This document shows positions 1-11,104 of a stretch of DNA of 64,000 nt, one piece after another. Where the stretch lies: NCBI GenBank assembly GCA_020746835.1, contig JAGPNK010000026.1:186001-250000 (forward strand), written 5' to 3'. Origin of the DNA: Stachybotrys elegans. Lineage: Eukaryota > Ascomycota > Sordariomycetes > Hypocreales > Stachybotryaceae. Below the pieces are notes generated by a model. The model had not been told where the DNA came from and did no database searches. It was given only the letters and a program-made list of their open reading frames with translations. The position numbers and the translations under genes were made by a program. How positions within the stretch are numbered: position 1 is the stretch's first letter; each line of letters opens with the position of its first letter.

Positions 1-159
1 GCCATTATATATAGAAGACTACTGTGGCATGGGGGAAAAGAGGTAGTAGAAGTCCTTGTCGGTTTGAAGTCGGAAGATACATCACTTGAATCTCACCAAA
101 TCTTCACCCCTAGCCCATATACTCATATACAAGATCAAGTACCAACAACTTCGAAAGCC

Positions 160-476
160 ATGAATGCGGCTTATACCTCCACCTCATCCTCAAGTGTTGC
201 CAATTCGCAACGCCAAGGTCAGTCTTATCCATTGCTTCTCTTGAGACATTTTGGAACTTATATTAGCCAGACAAATCGAGCCCCTACCAACCAGTGGCGC
301 TGGCCCGTTGGTTGCAGGAAGGAAAGGAGCAAGAACCTTGGAAAAGGTTTGGAATTGTCCAAAATTTTTCTCCGCAGCAAGCAGGAGGAAATATTCTGGA
401 TAATCGCTCGCAGCTAGGAAGTCACAGCGTGTCTATGAAGGTAGAGAATGGCTCGGCCACTGGTGACCAAAGCTGA
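160..476 (+). CDS. Possible small two-exon gene, 87 aa, unknown
   Basis: A start codon at 160 opens a 58-bp exon (160-217) that ends in AAG followed by GTCAGT. An intron of 53 bp (218-270, ending TTAGCCAG) joins it in frame to 271-476, giving 87 residues rich in Ser, Gln and Gly. The joined protein has no signal peptide, membrane segment or motif that I recognise. The clean splice sites and the in-frame join are the only support; there is no homology. It may be a short gene, the surviving 5' part of a decayed one, or chance. Confidence 0.3.
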
Positions 477-2551
477 CCAGTTGGACGGCTAATTCCAGGG
501 ACGAGTTTACACCGTGTGTTGGTGGTAGCTCCTCCATTTCTTGTTGAAAGAAGTTTGTTAAGCTCAAAAGGTCGAACCACGCTGCTGATAGGTTGTCCTG
601 TCGGCTTACAGCCCATCCTAACCTATTCATTGAAGTTCGAATCTTCTCAAATACGTATTGGCAAATGCTGCCTTAAAACTCTCTATCGTGAGCTTTGCCC
701 ATTGTTGCAGCCTGGTCAAGCTCTCTGTGATGCGCCAGAGAAAGCAGCGTACAATCTTATCCTTACTCGGAGTATAGCGAAACATGTAGCCAACGAGACG
801 GGTGATGCAAAGGTGGTGAGGGGTGACAGTACATAAAGGGGCCTTGTAGGTAAAATTGATGGCAAATGACTGATTTGTAGGCCGAGGGGGGCTATCAAGA
901 AGTGATACTTTAGCTGACCTGAGGGGTGGATGATTGGCGAGAAAGATGCAGGAGAACACAAACCCAACCTAAACATTTCCGACAATTTTAGGCAGGATAC
1001 CGATCTAACCGTTCCTGTATGTAAGATAACAGACGATTATTGTCTAAGACTGACCACAATGTGAAATGACTTAGACGTTGATGGTCTGCCAATGCTCAAA
1101 GACCCGTGTCTGATCAGGCTAACAAGTCCAGGCTTCCCAGACGGCGCACTGGGTAAATGTTCATATGTCATCACACTTGGTAGGTTCTGTGAATAGGCTG
1201 TTCATTGGATTCCTTGGAATAAACTAGTAGGACACGATCTTTTGAAGGGATCTTTGCACTTCAAGCAGCATCTGGGGGTGGCAATCTCCAGGTTGCAAAG
1301 CCGCTACTTGCCGCTGGGATATGGTTAATGATAGGATTGGGAGGACGAAATAGGTAGCCCTTCAACTAGCATCTAAAGTTATCCATCTCCAGGTGCTGAA
1401 GTGGCTGTGTTCTGTTAGATAACATAAGCTTACAGCGCGCTAGACGATCAGTGGTTGCAGTTTGAGAGGGTTGTTAAGCCGTCATCATGGTAGAGTAGTA
1501 ACCGCCCATATGCTGGGTCGTGCGGCGTTCTTGGCAAGCAGCTCGGTCTTTGCAAAATGTCTTGGTAAAACTACATGTCTTTGTGCAATTTATTCGAGAT
1601 ACAACTGGCCTTGACTGGCCCTGATTTTCATGTGCTTCGCAAACATGATGAAGTCATTGTCCCATTGAGACCCGAGCCACCTAAGCATCTCCTCTATAGC
1701 TTTGGCATGCTTGAACTTTTCTATAAAAAAATACGAGCCTGTTAAACATTAGAGCTTTACTTGCTAAGATATAGAGGTATCTCTTGATAGATCTTGTCAA
1801 GATACGTGGTCTGCTGGGACACGGGATTCTTGAGGCTAATGCACTCTTTGCCAACGGACGGTAGCCTTTGCGCCTTTAGGGTACGCTGGACTCCTGGTTG
1901 CGACACATATGCCTTCAAAGGCCATGCCGTCCGGTAGATGTGATTGTGGAATTATAGAAGGTAATGCATTACTCACATGCAAACATACCACCTTCGCCGG
2001 TGCCTCCAGGCCTTGAAGTCGACTTATAGCTCTTGCCGGTTGCGAAGCGATTATTGAAACTTGCAGGATATAACCCTTGTGTGGCTAAATAAAGTGGAGA
2101 TGCGTAAGATGACAGGGCCACCGGTGTAGGCTCGTATTTCGTATTGTCGTAGGATTCAAAGGTCTTATGAGCAAGGCCAATCCTTCAACCAGCCACTTTC
2201 ACCAAGAGGCTATACGCTATTGAATTTTGAACTAGGTAAATGGCCGTAAGTACAGGATTCCATGCAACAGGGGCTACCGTAGCCGTGGTTGAGTGGCCTG
2301 AGATTAACTTCCCCCCTCCTACCGTATTCACGTATTCATTTGCCCATGCTAGCCGAGTGCAGGAAACAAAATTAATGGCTGATTGGTAGTCATGCTTCTA
2401 CACATATATTAAGTAGGTTGTACGCTGCCTCTCATCTCTCTCTCATCTTGTACAGCCAGCAGCTAAAGCAATACTCCAAGCTTTACGCTCAAAGTCTGCC
2501 GCCCGTCTATTCCCACACTTCTTCCTTGCTCGTTGACTGGGATTCTTTATC
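477..2551. other. Intergenic, no gene recognised
   Basis: About 2.1 kb of ordinary composition with only short open frames (110 codons or fewer). I see no conserved motif, no RNA gene and no obvious transposon end. The last 200 bp are the likely promoter of the secreted protein gene that follows. Confidence 0.5.
2428..2452 (+). promoter_or_regulatory. CT-rich tract upstream of the secreted-protein gene
   Basis: A pyrimidine run (CCTCTCATCTCTCTCTC) lies about 100 bp before the start codon at 2552, with an AT-rich TATATTAA stretch 25-30 bp further upstream. CT-rich tracts beside transcription starts are common in filamentous fungi. Its assignment here is inference from position. Confidence 0.4.
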
Positions 2552-3196
2552 ATGATTGCTGCCAAGTTCCTCGTGGCCATGGCCGCCTGTATCAGGGCAT
2601 CTCCTGTGGTCTCGTCCCCTGTGGCCTCGTCCCCTGTGGCCTCAGCCCTCGAACCTACAACAACAAATTGGACGCCCGGTCCTTTCCCACCAGAGGGAAT
2701 AAACTGGGATCACATCGATATGGATGCCTTCAAGGATCCAGCCAACTGGAAAGAGACGAAAATCGAGGCGCCTGAGGCCTCATCGCTCCAGAATACCTCA
2801 TCGAACCCTGCTAAGGATGTCATTGGCATCATGAGCGGACCTTGCGATCAAGGCTGTTTTCCCGACTTTGACAAAGCATTCGACGCACTTTGGACCCTTA
2901 CTGTCGCTGACGGCAGTCATTGGGCAGATACACTTCTCCGGATTGGAGACTGTGGTCAATGCCATACGCATACTATTGGCTCTGGTTATGGTGGGATGTC
3001 TGGAGGATGTTGGGATTTTCGATCATGCGGCAGGGATCAACAAATCTGCGTTGACCCTGGTAACCGTCGTGCCCACCGCCTTTGGAAGGGTTATGTGAAA
3101 ACCTGTTATCAAATGGAGTTTGTGTATCTGGGGAGTTGTGGTCCTATTGAGCGCGAGATTCTTCGCCCTGTCCGCGAAGTCGCTTGCAATTGGTAA
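2552..3196 (+). CDS. Cysteine-rich secreted protein, candidate effector
   Basis: An uninterrupted 214-aa frame. Residues 1 to about 17 (MIAAKFLVAMAAC...) look like a signal peptide. They are followed by a low-complexity Val-Ser-Ser-Pro stretch made by a tandem 15-bp repeat near 2610-2645. The rest contains ten cysteines (CDQGC, DCGQC, GGC, SCG, QICVD, KTC, GSC, VAC), enough for five disulfides, with a Gly-rich centre. There are no membrane segments after the leader. I do not recognise the family. Small size, secretion and high Cys content fit an extracellular fungal protein such as an effector or a defence-type protein, but the function is unknown. The ATG at 2552 is chosen because it gives the leader directly and follows a CT-rich promoter. 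Confidence 0.75.
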   Translation: MIAAKFLVAMAACIRASPVVSSPVASSPVASALEPTTTNWTPGPFPPEGINWDHIDMDAFKDPANWKETKIEAPEASSLQNTSSNPAKDVIGIMSGPCDQGCFPDFDKAFDALWTLTVADGSHWADTLLRIGDCGQCHTHTIGSGYGGMSGGCWDFRSCGRDQQICVDPGNRRAHRLWKGYVKTCYQMEFVYLGSCGPIEREILRPVREVACNW

Positions 3197-3332
3197 CGGA
3201 ATTGTATTGGAATGTGGGCTCATGGGATTCACGGTTAGGAGCACTATCAGGCTTATTATATGGTCAAGATTAATTAGTTTCTTGAAGAATAAACTAAAAC
3301 CCTGGGTACAACCCTTCGCATTCGTTTCTACC

Positions 3333-4649
3333 TTAGCAAGTCGTGCTGTCACCCAGACCAATCTCGACAGCAGCCAGCAAAAAGTCCATGAATCCTGCAC
3401 CAACGGCCCTGATGTTGGTGTTGTAGTTGGTGACGGATGGGTAGAATGGGCATGAGCCAGAGTCACCAAAGCCGAACTCGACCGTGTAAGAGTGTACAAG
3501 GTTCAGAGAGGGGTCCGCAAAGTGCCTGGAGTAGGCGTAGTCGTCGCTGGCTCCCGAGGTCGGGTACAGGTCGGATGCCTGGATGGCGCCGTAGGTGCGG
3601 CCACCGCCGGCAGTCAGACCAGCAGCCAGGCGCCGGGCAGCGGCGAGGTTGTTGGTAGCCTCAGACGCCGGCACGTACTCTCCGTATCCACGGCCAGAGC
3701 CCGGCGTGTCGCTCAGAACACCGCGCACGCTGTTGTAGGTGGAGTTGAGGAAGTTCATGTACGGGTACTGGGACTGGTTGTCGTCGCTGCCCCAGCTGTA
3801 CAGGACATCACCAGTGTACGAGTGCAGGTCGATGAACCAGCGAACCTTGCTGTAGGTGTCGAAAACCCACTTGATGCTGCGCGTCTCGGGCTCCGAGAAG
3901 GGCGCAGTGCCGTGGTACGTCTCGGATCGGGGCGAGGTGGAAGCAACACTGCCCTGGACGCTGCTGGAAAACTGGCGGGTAAAGTCCCAGACAAAGTCAA
4001 AGTTGCGGTTGAGGTCGACGCCGGTGGCCGAGCCCGTACCTCCAGCAGGGTTACGGTTCTTGCGCCAGCAGCTGTTGGTGGACTGGTCGTAGGCGACGCC
4101 GTCCGGGTTGCTCAGGGGAATGAAGACGATTCCGGCCGACAGAGCCGTCCTGACCTGGGCGTTGGTGTAGGTCCTGGATCCGTACCTCAAGCCGACGTTG
4201 TTCTTGTTGGCATAGAGCAGGTCGGCAATGAAGTAGAGAATGTTGTCCATGGAGCCGCGCTCACGGGCATGGATGTTTCCGTTGAAGAAGACGCGGTACG
4301 CATTGGTGCAGGTGCCGCCGCTTCCGCCAACCTGGGCTCCCAGGATGGTGGCACCCTGGTACGTCCTGTAGGGCGTCTCAAAGGTTCGGATGCCATACTC
4401 GCGAGCCAAGGCCTGCAGACCGCTCCGAATCTCGGTCGGGTTGAGCAGGGTGCTGAAGGTGGCCGTCTGGGAACCGAGACCCCGTGGGATCGCCCCGTTG
4501 GCGAATCGATCTCCAGAACCCACAGGGGTTCCAGAGTTCTGGCGCTTGATGATGCGCGGCACGGTCTCACCGTCGCGCTCATGGGGGAGAAGGCATCCAA
4601 GCGTGGTGTTGCCGAGGGCCAGCAGGCCCAGAGCGAGCGAAAACTTCAT
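3333..4649 (-). CDS. Secreted M14 zinc carboxypeptidase
   Basis: Single exon, 438 aa, starting at the ATG at 4649; 35 further in-frame codons upstream lack leader character. Residues 1-18 form a signal peptide, and Lys35-Arg36 is a possible Kex2 site. The M14 zinc site is clear: His127 and Glu130 in the HARE motif, and His276 in DLHSY. Arg215 in DLNRN would bind the substrate carboxylate, and Glu391 in YTVEFG is the catalytic base. NPDG (181-184) and WRKNR (195-199) are also typical. It should cleave single C-terminal residues from peptides outside the cell. There is no long folded propeptide of the pancreatic carboxypeptidase kind; the layout reminds me more of the shorter Streptomyces-type enzymes. 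All catalytic residues are present. Confidence 0.95.
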   Translation of the reverse strand: MKFSLALGLLALGNTTLGCLLPHERDGETVPRIIKRQNSGTPVGSGDRFANGAIPRGLGSQTATFSTLLNPTEIRSGLQALAREYGIRTFETPYRTYQGATILGAQVGGSGGTCTNAYRVFFNGNIHARERGSMDNILYFIADLLYANKNNVGLRYGSRTYTNAQVRTALSAGIVFIPLSNPDGVAYDQSTNSCWRKNRNPAGGTGSATGVDLNRNFDFVWDFTRQFSSSVQGSVASTSPRSETYHGTAPFSEPETRSIKWVFDTYSKVRWFIDLHSYTGDVLYSWGSDDNQSQYPYMNFLNSTYNSVRGVLSDTPGSGRGYGEYVPASEATNNLAAARRLAAGLTAGGGRTYGAIQASDLYPTSGASDDYAYSRHFADPSLNLVHSYTVEFGFGDSGSCPFYPSVTNYNTNIRAVGAGFMDFLLAAVEIGLGDSTTC

Positions 4650-5166
4650 GGTAACGAGAGGATGACGACGAGTCCTGGTGACGAGTTGTGCAGAGGAGAC
4701 GGGCTGCTCAATTAATAGCCGTCTGGCGGCAAAGCGGCACGTAGCATCTGGCAACGTCCAGGTCTAGATTGCTGTACTACGTAGTATATGTGGCTGGCTA
4801 TTATCAGGGGCGTCGAATCAGAGATCGTTGTTTATGCGGACAGAATCGACTTCCTTATTTAGGAAGCTCAAAGTCCATCTATATCGGGAAGCTGGTGAGA
4901 CAAGAGGCCGTTCTTGGCAGGCCGGAGAGATCCGCGGGGACCTTGCGCAAATTAACAGAGCACGGCCTCCGCGCTTAAAGATGGTTCATATGCAAGGCCA
5001 TGTCCTTGATAAGTGGCATCATTCGGCATAAAACTGGTAGCGCTCTGCACGAGAACAACGAGTGGCGGAAGAATCAAGCACAGTGCATCCATGCATCAAG
5101 TCGCTCATTGCGTATCCATGGCCCATCCAGCGTGCAACCTGCAGGACGTACAAGGAAGCTCAAACA
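4650..5166. other. Intergenic: carboxypeptidase promoter and transporter 3' flank
   Basis: About 520 bp of ordinary composition between two minus-strand genes. Only short open frames are present. It must hold the promoter of the carboxypeptidase; no specific site is claimed. Confidence 0.5.
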
Positions 5167-6812
5167 TCACCCCTCTAGCGTCTCCTTCTTGGCAATCTCC
5201 TGCACCGTCTGGTCCACGTTCTTGTCCACCCTCTCTCGCAGCTCCTGGCTCTCAAACATGAAGCTCAGCTCCTCCAAGGTGCGGCCCTGCGTCTCGGGGA
5301 AGAAGAAGAAGACGGTTAGCCACTCCACGACGATCCAGCAGCAGTACACTATGTAGTACCGCCAGGTGATGGCGTCGAGCGCGATGGGGTTGACGTATGT
5401 GTTGAAGAAGACGGCGAAGCGCACAGCCAGCTGCTCAAAAGCAATGCCCTTGGCGCGCTGCTGGTAGGGGAACAGCTCGGTCAGGTAGGTATATGCCAGT
5501 GCATTCCAGCCCATGTTGTACAGACTAGGCTGTTAGCCTCAAACAGAATGGATGTGTCTCGGATAGGATGACTTACGGCGAATAAGCATAAATGAAAAAC
5601 AGTACTGCAATGGCGGCTCCCTGCGTTTGGTCAATGACGAAGCGAGCTGAAGAGATTGTCCAGGCAGTGTACACGACACCACAGCCCGCTATGGAAATCA
5701 AGAACATGGTTCTTCGTTTGAACCGCGGAGCTAACAGAGCAATGGGCACTGCATTGATGAAGCCCCAGCAGGTGTTGCTCAGGATGACTTGCTGAATGGT
5801 GCGGTCGTTCGTGATGCCGACGAGGTTGAGGATGCGCGCCATGTAGAAGCTGAGCAGCCCGTTGCCAGACCACTGCGTGAAGAAGCCCATGGCGCCCGCA
5901 ATGGCAAAGCGCTTCCTCATGGGCGCATCGCGGATGACATCGGCCCAGACAAAGTTCTTTGCAAGCTCCTGCTCCTGCGCAATCGTCGATTGGATCCGCG
6001 CAAACTCGAGGCGAACGTACTCGTCGCCGTCCTTGCCTTCGCTGTGATACTTTTGGAGAATGACGAGCGCTTCGTCAGCGCGATCTCTGCTGATCAGCCA
6101 TCGCGGAGATTCGGGGCACCAGTAGATGAAGGTGACGTTCAAGACGCTCGGCACCAGCTGGAGGACGCTGGGGATGCGCCACGACCAGGTCGAGGTTATT
6201 TGAAAGGTGCCATAGGTTGTTCCCGCCGCGGCAATAGCTCCCACAAACCAGCTGGCATTAAATAGACTCGTCAGAAACGGTCGTTCCCTCTCATATCCAA
6301 GCTCGCTCAGAAGCGAAGAGGCATTGACAATGGCAAAGGGAATTCCGAAACCGAGCAGCCACCGCGAAGCGAGAAACATGTCCTCATTGACGGATCCTGT
6401 CTGCATGCCAGCGCCTACCATCATAATGATTGATCCGGTGACTATGGTCTTCTTTCGGCCAAGGTACTGAGACACAGTGGGGATAAAGGGAATTGCCATG
6501 AGGGCGCCGAGTGAGTACATGGCATTTAGCAGACCGAGCGTCGACGAAGAGGGATAGTTGAAGTCTATCTTCAATCAGCAGAGCAGTTCCGTGAGCTGTG
6601 CCAAACTTACAGCTTCGCCATGCTTCCACGGCCTGCAGACTGTTCATCATAGACGAGTCAAAGCCAGAGGTCCATTCGACACCCAGGCCGCAGGGGACAA
6701 GGATCAGATACAGGAAGCGAAGGTTGGGCTTCTTGTACCACGGCCGGTCCGTGTCAGCCTGAGCAATCTTGGACAGTCTGTCATCGCCGAACTGTTCGTT
6801 GTGTCCAACCAT
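5167..6812 (-). CDS. MFS sugar transporter, 515 aa
   Basis: Three exons, 6812-6611, 6564-5577 and 5524-5167, separated by GTAAGT-type introns of 46 and 52 bp, join in frame to 515 residues. Sugar porter signatures are present: YLGRKK after TM2, PESPRWL before the central loop, and PETQGRTLEE after the last helix. NMGWNALAYTYLTELFPY, at the junction of exons 2 and 3, is typical of fungal lactose permease and hexose transporter relatives. About 12 transmembrane segments are expected, in the plasma membrane, probably as a proton symporter; the sugar cannot be read from sequence. The normal loop 8-9 GRR motif reads FKRR here. The first exon is soluble and short, as is usual in the family. Confidence 0.92.
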
Positions 6813-7224
6813 GGTGGCAAGCGGTCATAATAAGGACGCAAAATACACTCTTGCCCTCTTCGTTGTTCTCTTCGTCGTGGATTCTTATAAGAACTGATGC
6901 CAAGAAACCCCGCGTTTTCCTGCAGATCCCCCAGATCATACTCCATGCATCGAACGGCAGGATTTGTACCGACCTGTTGGCAGTTCATCCGGGGTGCGCT
7001 GACAGGTTGGTGAACAAGTTGGGGATCGGCGCAAAGAGAACCGACGCTCAGTACAACACATGTTAGGCAGACGACGTGATTGAATCTGGCTCAGCTTTGT
7101 CAAACGACTTTTCTACCCGAAACTTGTACACTCATAAACCATGTATGCTTGGCCTAACCATTACACCTTCTCTTCTCTCTTTCTCTATCCTTCTTGTGTG
7201 GGATACTCGGCCAGTAGCATGTAG
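6813..7224. other. Intergenic, transporter promoter side
   Basis: About 410 bp upstream of the transporter start and before the P450 remnant. Nothing recognisable beyond short chance frames. Confidence 0.4.
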
Positions 7225-7808
7225 ATAAACTGAGAGTCACAATTGATCATATCCTTAGTGTTGATCCAGATCCAGCAGCTATCTGTTCCAGACTCATAGC
7301 CCCCGATGGCCCAGATCTAGTGCGCTGTATGTCGTACATCACGGCCGTTATCAAGGAAGCCCTGCGTCTTCATCCACCTGGCGGGACCGGCCGCATGGTC
7401 CCCCCTGGTACTGGTTTCACAGTGAAAACGCCTGCCGGCGAGGAATTCTGCCTCGATAATCTCATCATTTACATTTGTCAGTCAAACATACACCGTGGCC
7501 GGTCTATATATGGAGAGACAGCCAAAGTGTTCCTGCCCGAGTGATGGCTGCCTTCAAAGGATGGCAAATACCAGGATCCCCTCCCCCCCGCCGGGCGCCT
7601 GGAGACCATTTGAGCGAGGGCCGCGGAACTACGTTGGGCAAGACTTTACAATTACCGGGGGGCGTACTGTTATTGCTTGCATCATCCGTCGGTATGATTT
7701 CTCCAAGGTTGGCCTCAGCGAGATAGATCTTGTCCAGGGAAACTACACTGGATAGCAATGGCCAATACCAGACCAAATCGACGGTATACCGGGTAAGCGC
7801 GCCTTTTC
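7225..7808 (+). pseudogene. Decayed cytochrome P450 fragment (C-terminal third)
   Basis: Pieces of a P450 C-terminus can be read in shifting frames. About 7229-7320 matches the helix before the ExxR region. 7320-7543 contains the K-helix KEALRLHPPG and PPGTGFTVKTPAGEEFCLD. After a frameshift, about 7600-7755 reads WRPFERGPRNYVG, where the haem-ligand Cys has become Tyr. After another shift and a stop, 7757-7800 reads NGQYQTKSTVYRVS. Each piece lines up with the intact minus-strand P450 that follows (KETLRLHPP, FERGPRNCIG, KGQYKTKLELYNVS). No start or N-terminal two thirds are visible. This is a 5'-truncated, frame-broken paralogue lying in opposite orientation to its relative. Confidence 0.82.
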
Positions 7809-8296
7809 TGAAGACAAAAGCAAAGAAAAATGATTAATAAATTCACGTAGACACGTCAAGTTACTGCTAAGCCGGTTGATGGAATGAAGATGACGGTGAA
7901 ACTCCGTAAGAGGGACTGACCGGCCTTGGAGTCTGGCCGCGAGAAGGATTTCCGGGTCCAACTAGCTAGGTTACTGTAAAGTAAGGTGTGTGTGGCACTT
8001 CTATTAGGCTCTCCAAAGAACAGTCGCTATGGTAGAGGCCCTTGAGGCAAATGCGCCGTTGTAGCTTGCAATGAAGTGGGCGATATGGAGTTGCAATAAT
8101 AAAAGTCAAAGGTAACAGGCAGGCTTCGGCGAGTAACGTATTCAAGGTTGCCGCGAGAAAAAAGAGCTTTTGATAGAGAAACGAGAGCACAACACTGTAT
8201 TCCTTTCTATGACGACTGTATCTTTACCTTCATCATGGTTCCATCCACCGGTTGAGCAGTCATTCTCCGCACCTGTAGTCTAGTTAGCTGGAGCAG
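7809..8296. other. Intergenic between P450 remnant and intact P450
   Basis: About 490 bp with short open frames only. It is the shared 3' flank of the pseudogene and the minus-strand P450. Nothing else is supported. Confidence 0.4.
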
Positions 8297-10165
8297 CTAT
8301 GTGGCATCCTCGCCCTGTCCCGATGGTAGAGAATCTGGGGCATCACTCACATTGTACAATTCTAACTTAGTCTTATACTGCCCCTTGTCGTTCTCTATCG
8401 GGTCGCCCTTCTCATTTAGTATGCTCTCGCCTAGACCAACCTTGATAAAGTCATATTTCCGCGCGACAATAGCGATGATGACTCGCGCCTCAAGGTTCGC
8501 CAGCTCCATTCCGATGCAGTTCCTCGGCCCTCTCTCAAATGGTCGCCAAGCGGATGGAGGGATCTTCTTTGCGGCGTCGCCAAGCCATCGCTCCGGTACC
8601 CATACGTCCGCGTCATGGCCAAATACAGCTGGATCCCGTTGCAGAATGGCCTGGCACGAGTACATGATGGTCCCATCTAGGCAATAGTCCTGTCCTGTTG
8701 GGGCACGCACTGTGAACCCGCTGTTGGGCGGCGTCATGCGCACAGTGCTAGCTGGTGGATGGAGGCGTAGGGTTTCCTTGATGGCAGCGTTGAGGTAGGA
8801 CATGCGGGCCACTGACGATTCTCCTTTATGCCTGAGCAGCGTACATATCTCGCGGGGATCAGTCGAGGGGCCCAGCACTTCATCGAGCTCAGCGCGTACT
8901 GCTCTCAGGGCGCGAGGTGTACGGCTCAGCTCGTAGAATAACCACTGCAGCATGCTGGTGCTGGTGTCATGGCCTGCAAAGAGGAAGCTGCGGACCTGGT
9001 CCGACGTCTCGGATAGCAGGCGTGGTGTAAGTGCCGACGTATCCTTTAGGCTAAGGGCGAGGATGCTCCGCGAATGATTGTCATCGGCCTTGATGCCGTC
9101 ATACTTCTGCTGGATGATCTCTTTGACTAGGAAGTCGATGCGCCTCGCGCGCTGGTGTCGCCGCCAGGTGCTGAGAGGGACGATCCACCATGGCAAATTG
9201 AACTTGTCATCAGCATATGTATGTAGGAGCTGGGCGAAAAGCCGGATGAGTTCGCCTTGATTCGAGCGGTCCATGTGCTGAGCATTGAGGTCGACCTCCA
9301 TCACTGCAGCACCAATGATGTCAAAAGTGAGGTTGGAGAGGAGAGTCTCGAGGGAAAATTCATGGCCCGAGTTGGCAAAGCCGTCCAGGTAGTTCAAGAA
9401 TGGCTCCATCCTCTCAAGTATAAGAGGTAGCAGGCTCCAGATATGCTGGGGCGCAAAGCCCGGATTGTATGCTCTACGAAGATCCTTCCAGTCGGAGCCC
9501 TACAGAAGAGTCAGAACATCATCTTGGACAGTATCGGCGTGAAAGTGCTGGGCAAAGAAATGGAAGCACCGACCTCTCGGGCCGTGAGCGTGGTTTTGCC
9601 TAGGATTGGAATCATATGTGTCCAAGTGGGTGATTTCGGAGTACTCAAAGGGTAGAGCTTTGAGGCCTTGGAGATCTGCTCTGCCATCTCGTGGTTGGTG
9701 ATGAGAGTCATCGGAGGGTTCACCGGCCGTAGATCGACGAACATGACGGGAGGCCGGCCCAGAGAAATCCACATTTCTTCAAAGACCTTATCTGGAGGAC
9801 TGTCAGAGATGAGGATACGGCGCCCGATGAGGTTCCATCAGTTTGAGCCTGTCGACGGAACCAGAATGATTCAATCACGTACCTGGATGGCGATCGGGAA
9901 TACCGTTCTGTGTGACCTCCCCCATGAACTTCAAATGGCCCAAGAGGAGGTTGGTGGGCGGCTGCGGAAGGTGCGCATACTGCTTGAAGCGTGCGTATTG
10001 CAGCCTTGAGTAGAGATACGATGCCAGCAGCGCCGCAGCTGCGAGCAAATAGGGCCCCAACATGACGCCGAGGTAACGAGTAATGATCAGGTTGAGGTAG
10101 ATCAGTGAAGCGGCACCGCTCTGGGTTTTGGGCGCCACGCCATCTGGACCCCAAAAGCCAACCAA
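8297..10165 (-). CDS. Cytochrome P450 monooxygenase (possibly CYP59/StcS-like)
   Basis: Three exons, 10165-9883, 9791-9574 and 9499-8297 (introns 91 and 74 bp), give 567 aa. If translation starts at the internal Met at 10063 the protein is 533 aa, closer to normal P450 length. An N-terminal membrane anchor is followed by a Pro-rich hinge (HLPQPP). The I-helix oxygen-activation motif is AGHDTST, the ExxR is in KETLRLHPP, and the haem loop is FERGPRNCIG, so all P450 essentials are intact. The DLRPV stretch and EGSDWKDLRRAYNPGFAPQH resemble P450s of the sterigmatocystin StcS/CYP59 type; this assignment is from memory and tentative. The second intron has a weak donor (GTCGGT). The substrate is unknown. 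The protein is likely anchored in the ER, using NADPH-P450 reductase. A dead relative lies just downstream. Confidence 0.88.
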
Positions 10166-11104
10166 CAGTCAGAATTGTGTTGGTAAGCAGGCGATAGTTG
10201 GCGGGCCTTGGCACTGTGTTGGTTTGCACAAGTCCGTTGAGGGGTGAGTATCACCTTTAAGGAGAACACGGAGTTCTTCTTAATATAGCATCCTCGGTTT
10301 AGTTGTCAGTCATGGAATAGAGTGCCGTATTTTAGTCGTATTATGTCAGGTAATGCAAATACCAGCCCCTTGGAACACGATGCTCTTGAATCTGTAGATA
10401 GACTATCACGTATATAATATCTGGATAATTGGTTACAGGCAGAAGCCATGAGTATAACGTGGAAGTTGTATGGAGAAGTCCTTGTTTACTACCATTCTCG
10501 TATGCCTCTTTATCTTTACAGGCTACCTTTTACAGCTTTGGATGAAGCCTGTGTTCGGTAGACTGTTAATATGGTACCTGCGTGGTACAGGCAAACCCCA
10601 AAGATACCGCCCATTGTCCTCATCGACTCCCTTGCATGCTCGCGCCTGCTCGGTAATGCTGACACTAGTACACACGCCCTGCACTTGGGCATACATGTGG
10701 GGTGAGCGTGCCAAGATTCGACATCAAAGGGCGTTCGTCTGTTCACCTTCGTCTACCATCTTTCGTATCACCCCTTGTTTGGATGTCCACTGGCCAAGGA
10801 ATAGAAGCTGAATAATTGCGAGGGAATTGCAGCATTACGCGTTCATGTCGAATGACGTGATGGGCTGATGCTTAGAAACTTGAATGCAGGACGGCGTGAC
10901 TCACCGGCAGCCATCACCATTACCGTATTCGGAAATAATGCGGATTCATTGAAGAATTGCAGGACCCCACATCATCGGGGGTAAGGGCCTTAACAGCGAT
11001 GCTATCGGACATAAGTTCTATTCTGTCCAGATTTATATCAAGACGGTCGTCCATGAAAATGGCACCAACAACAGCAATCGCTTCACTCCGCATATATCGT
11101 CACA
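10166..11104. other. Divergent promoter region between P450 and SDR
   Basis: About 940 bp separating the minus-strand P450 from the plus-strand SDR, so both promoters should lie here. A 113-codon frame at 10470-10811 has a hydrophobic start but no homology that I recognise and is left out. Confidence 0.45.

Noticed and set aside
625..650. GTTCGAATC, resembling a tRNA T-loop
   Set aside because: No matching acceptor stem, D-arm or anticodon arm upstream in any sensible spacing.
3492..4715. 407-aa plus-strand open frame
   Set aside because: It is a mirror of the GC-rich codons of the M14 carboxypeptidase on the other strand, with Val/Gly/Arg-rich composition and no motif.
10470..10811. 113-aa frame with a hydrophobic N-terminus
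   Set aside because: No homology or splice partner; probably chance in a promoter region.
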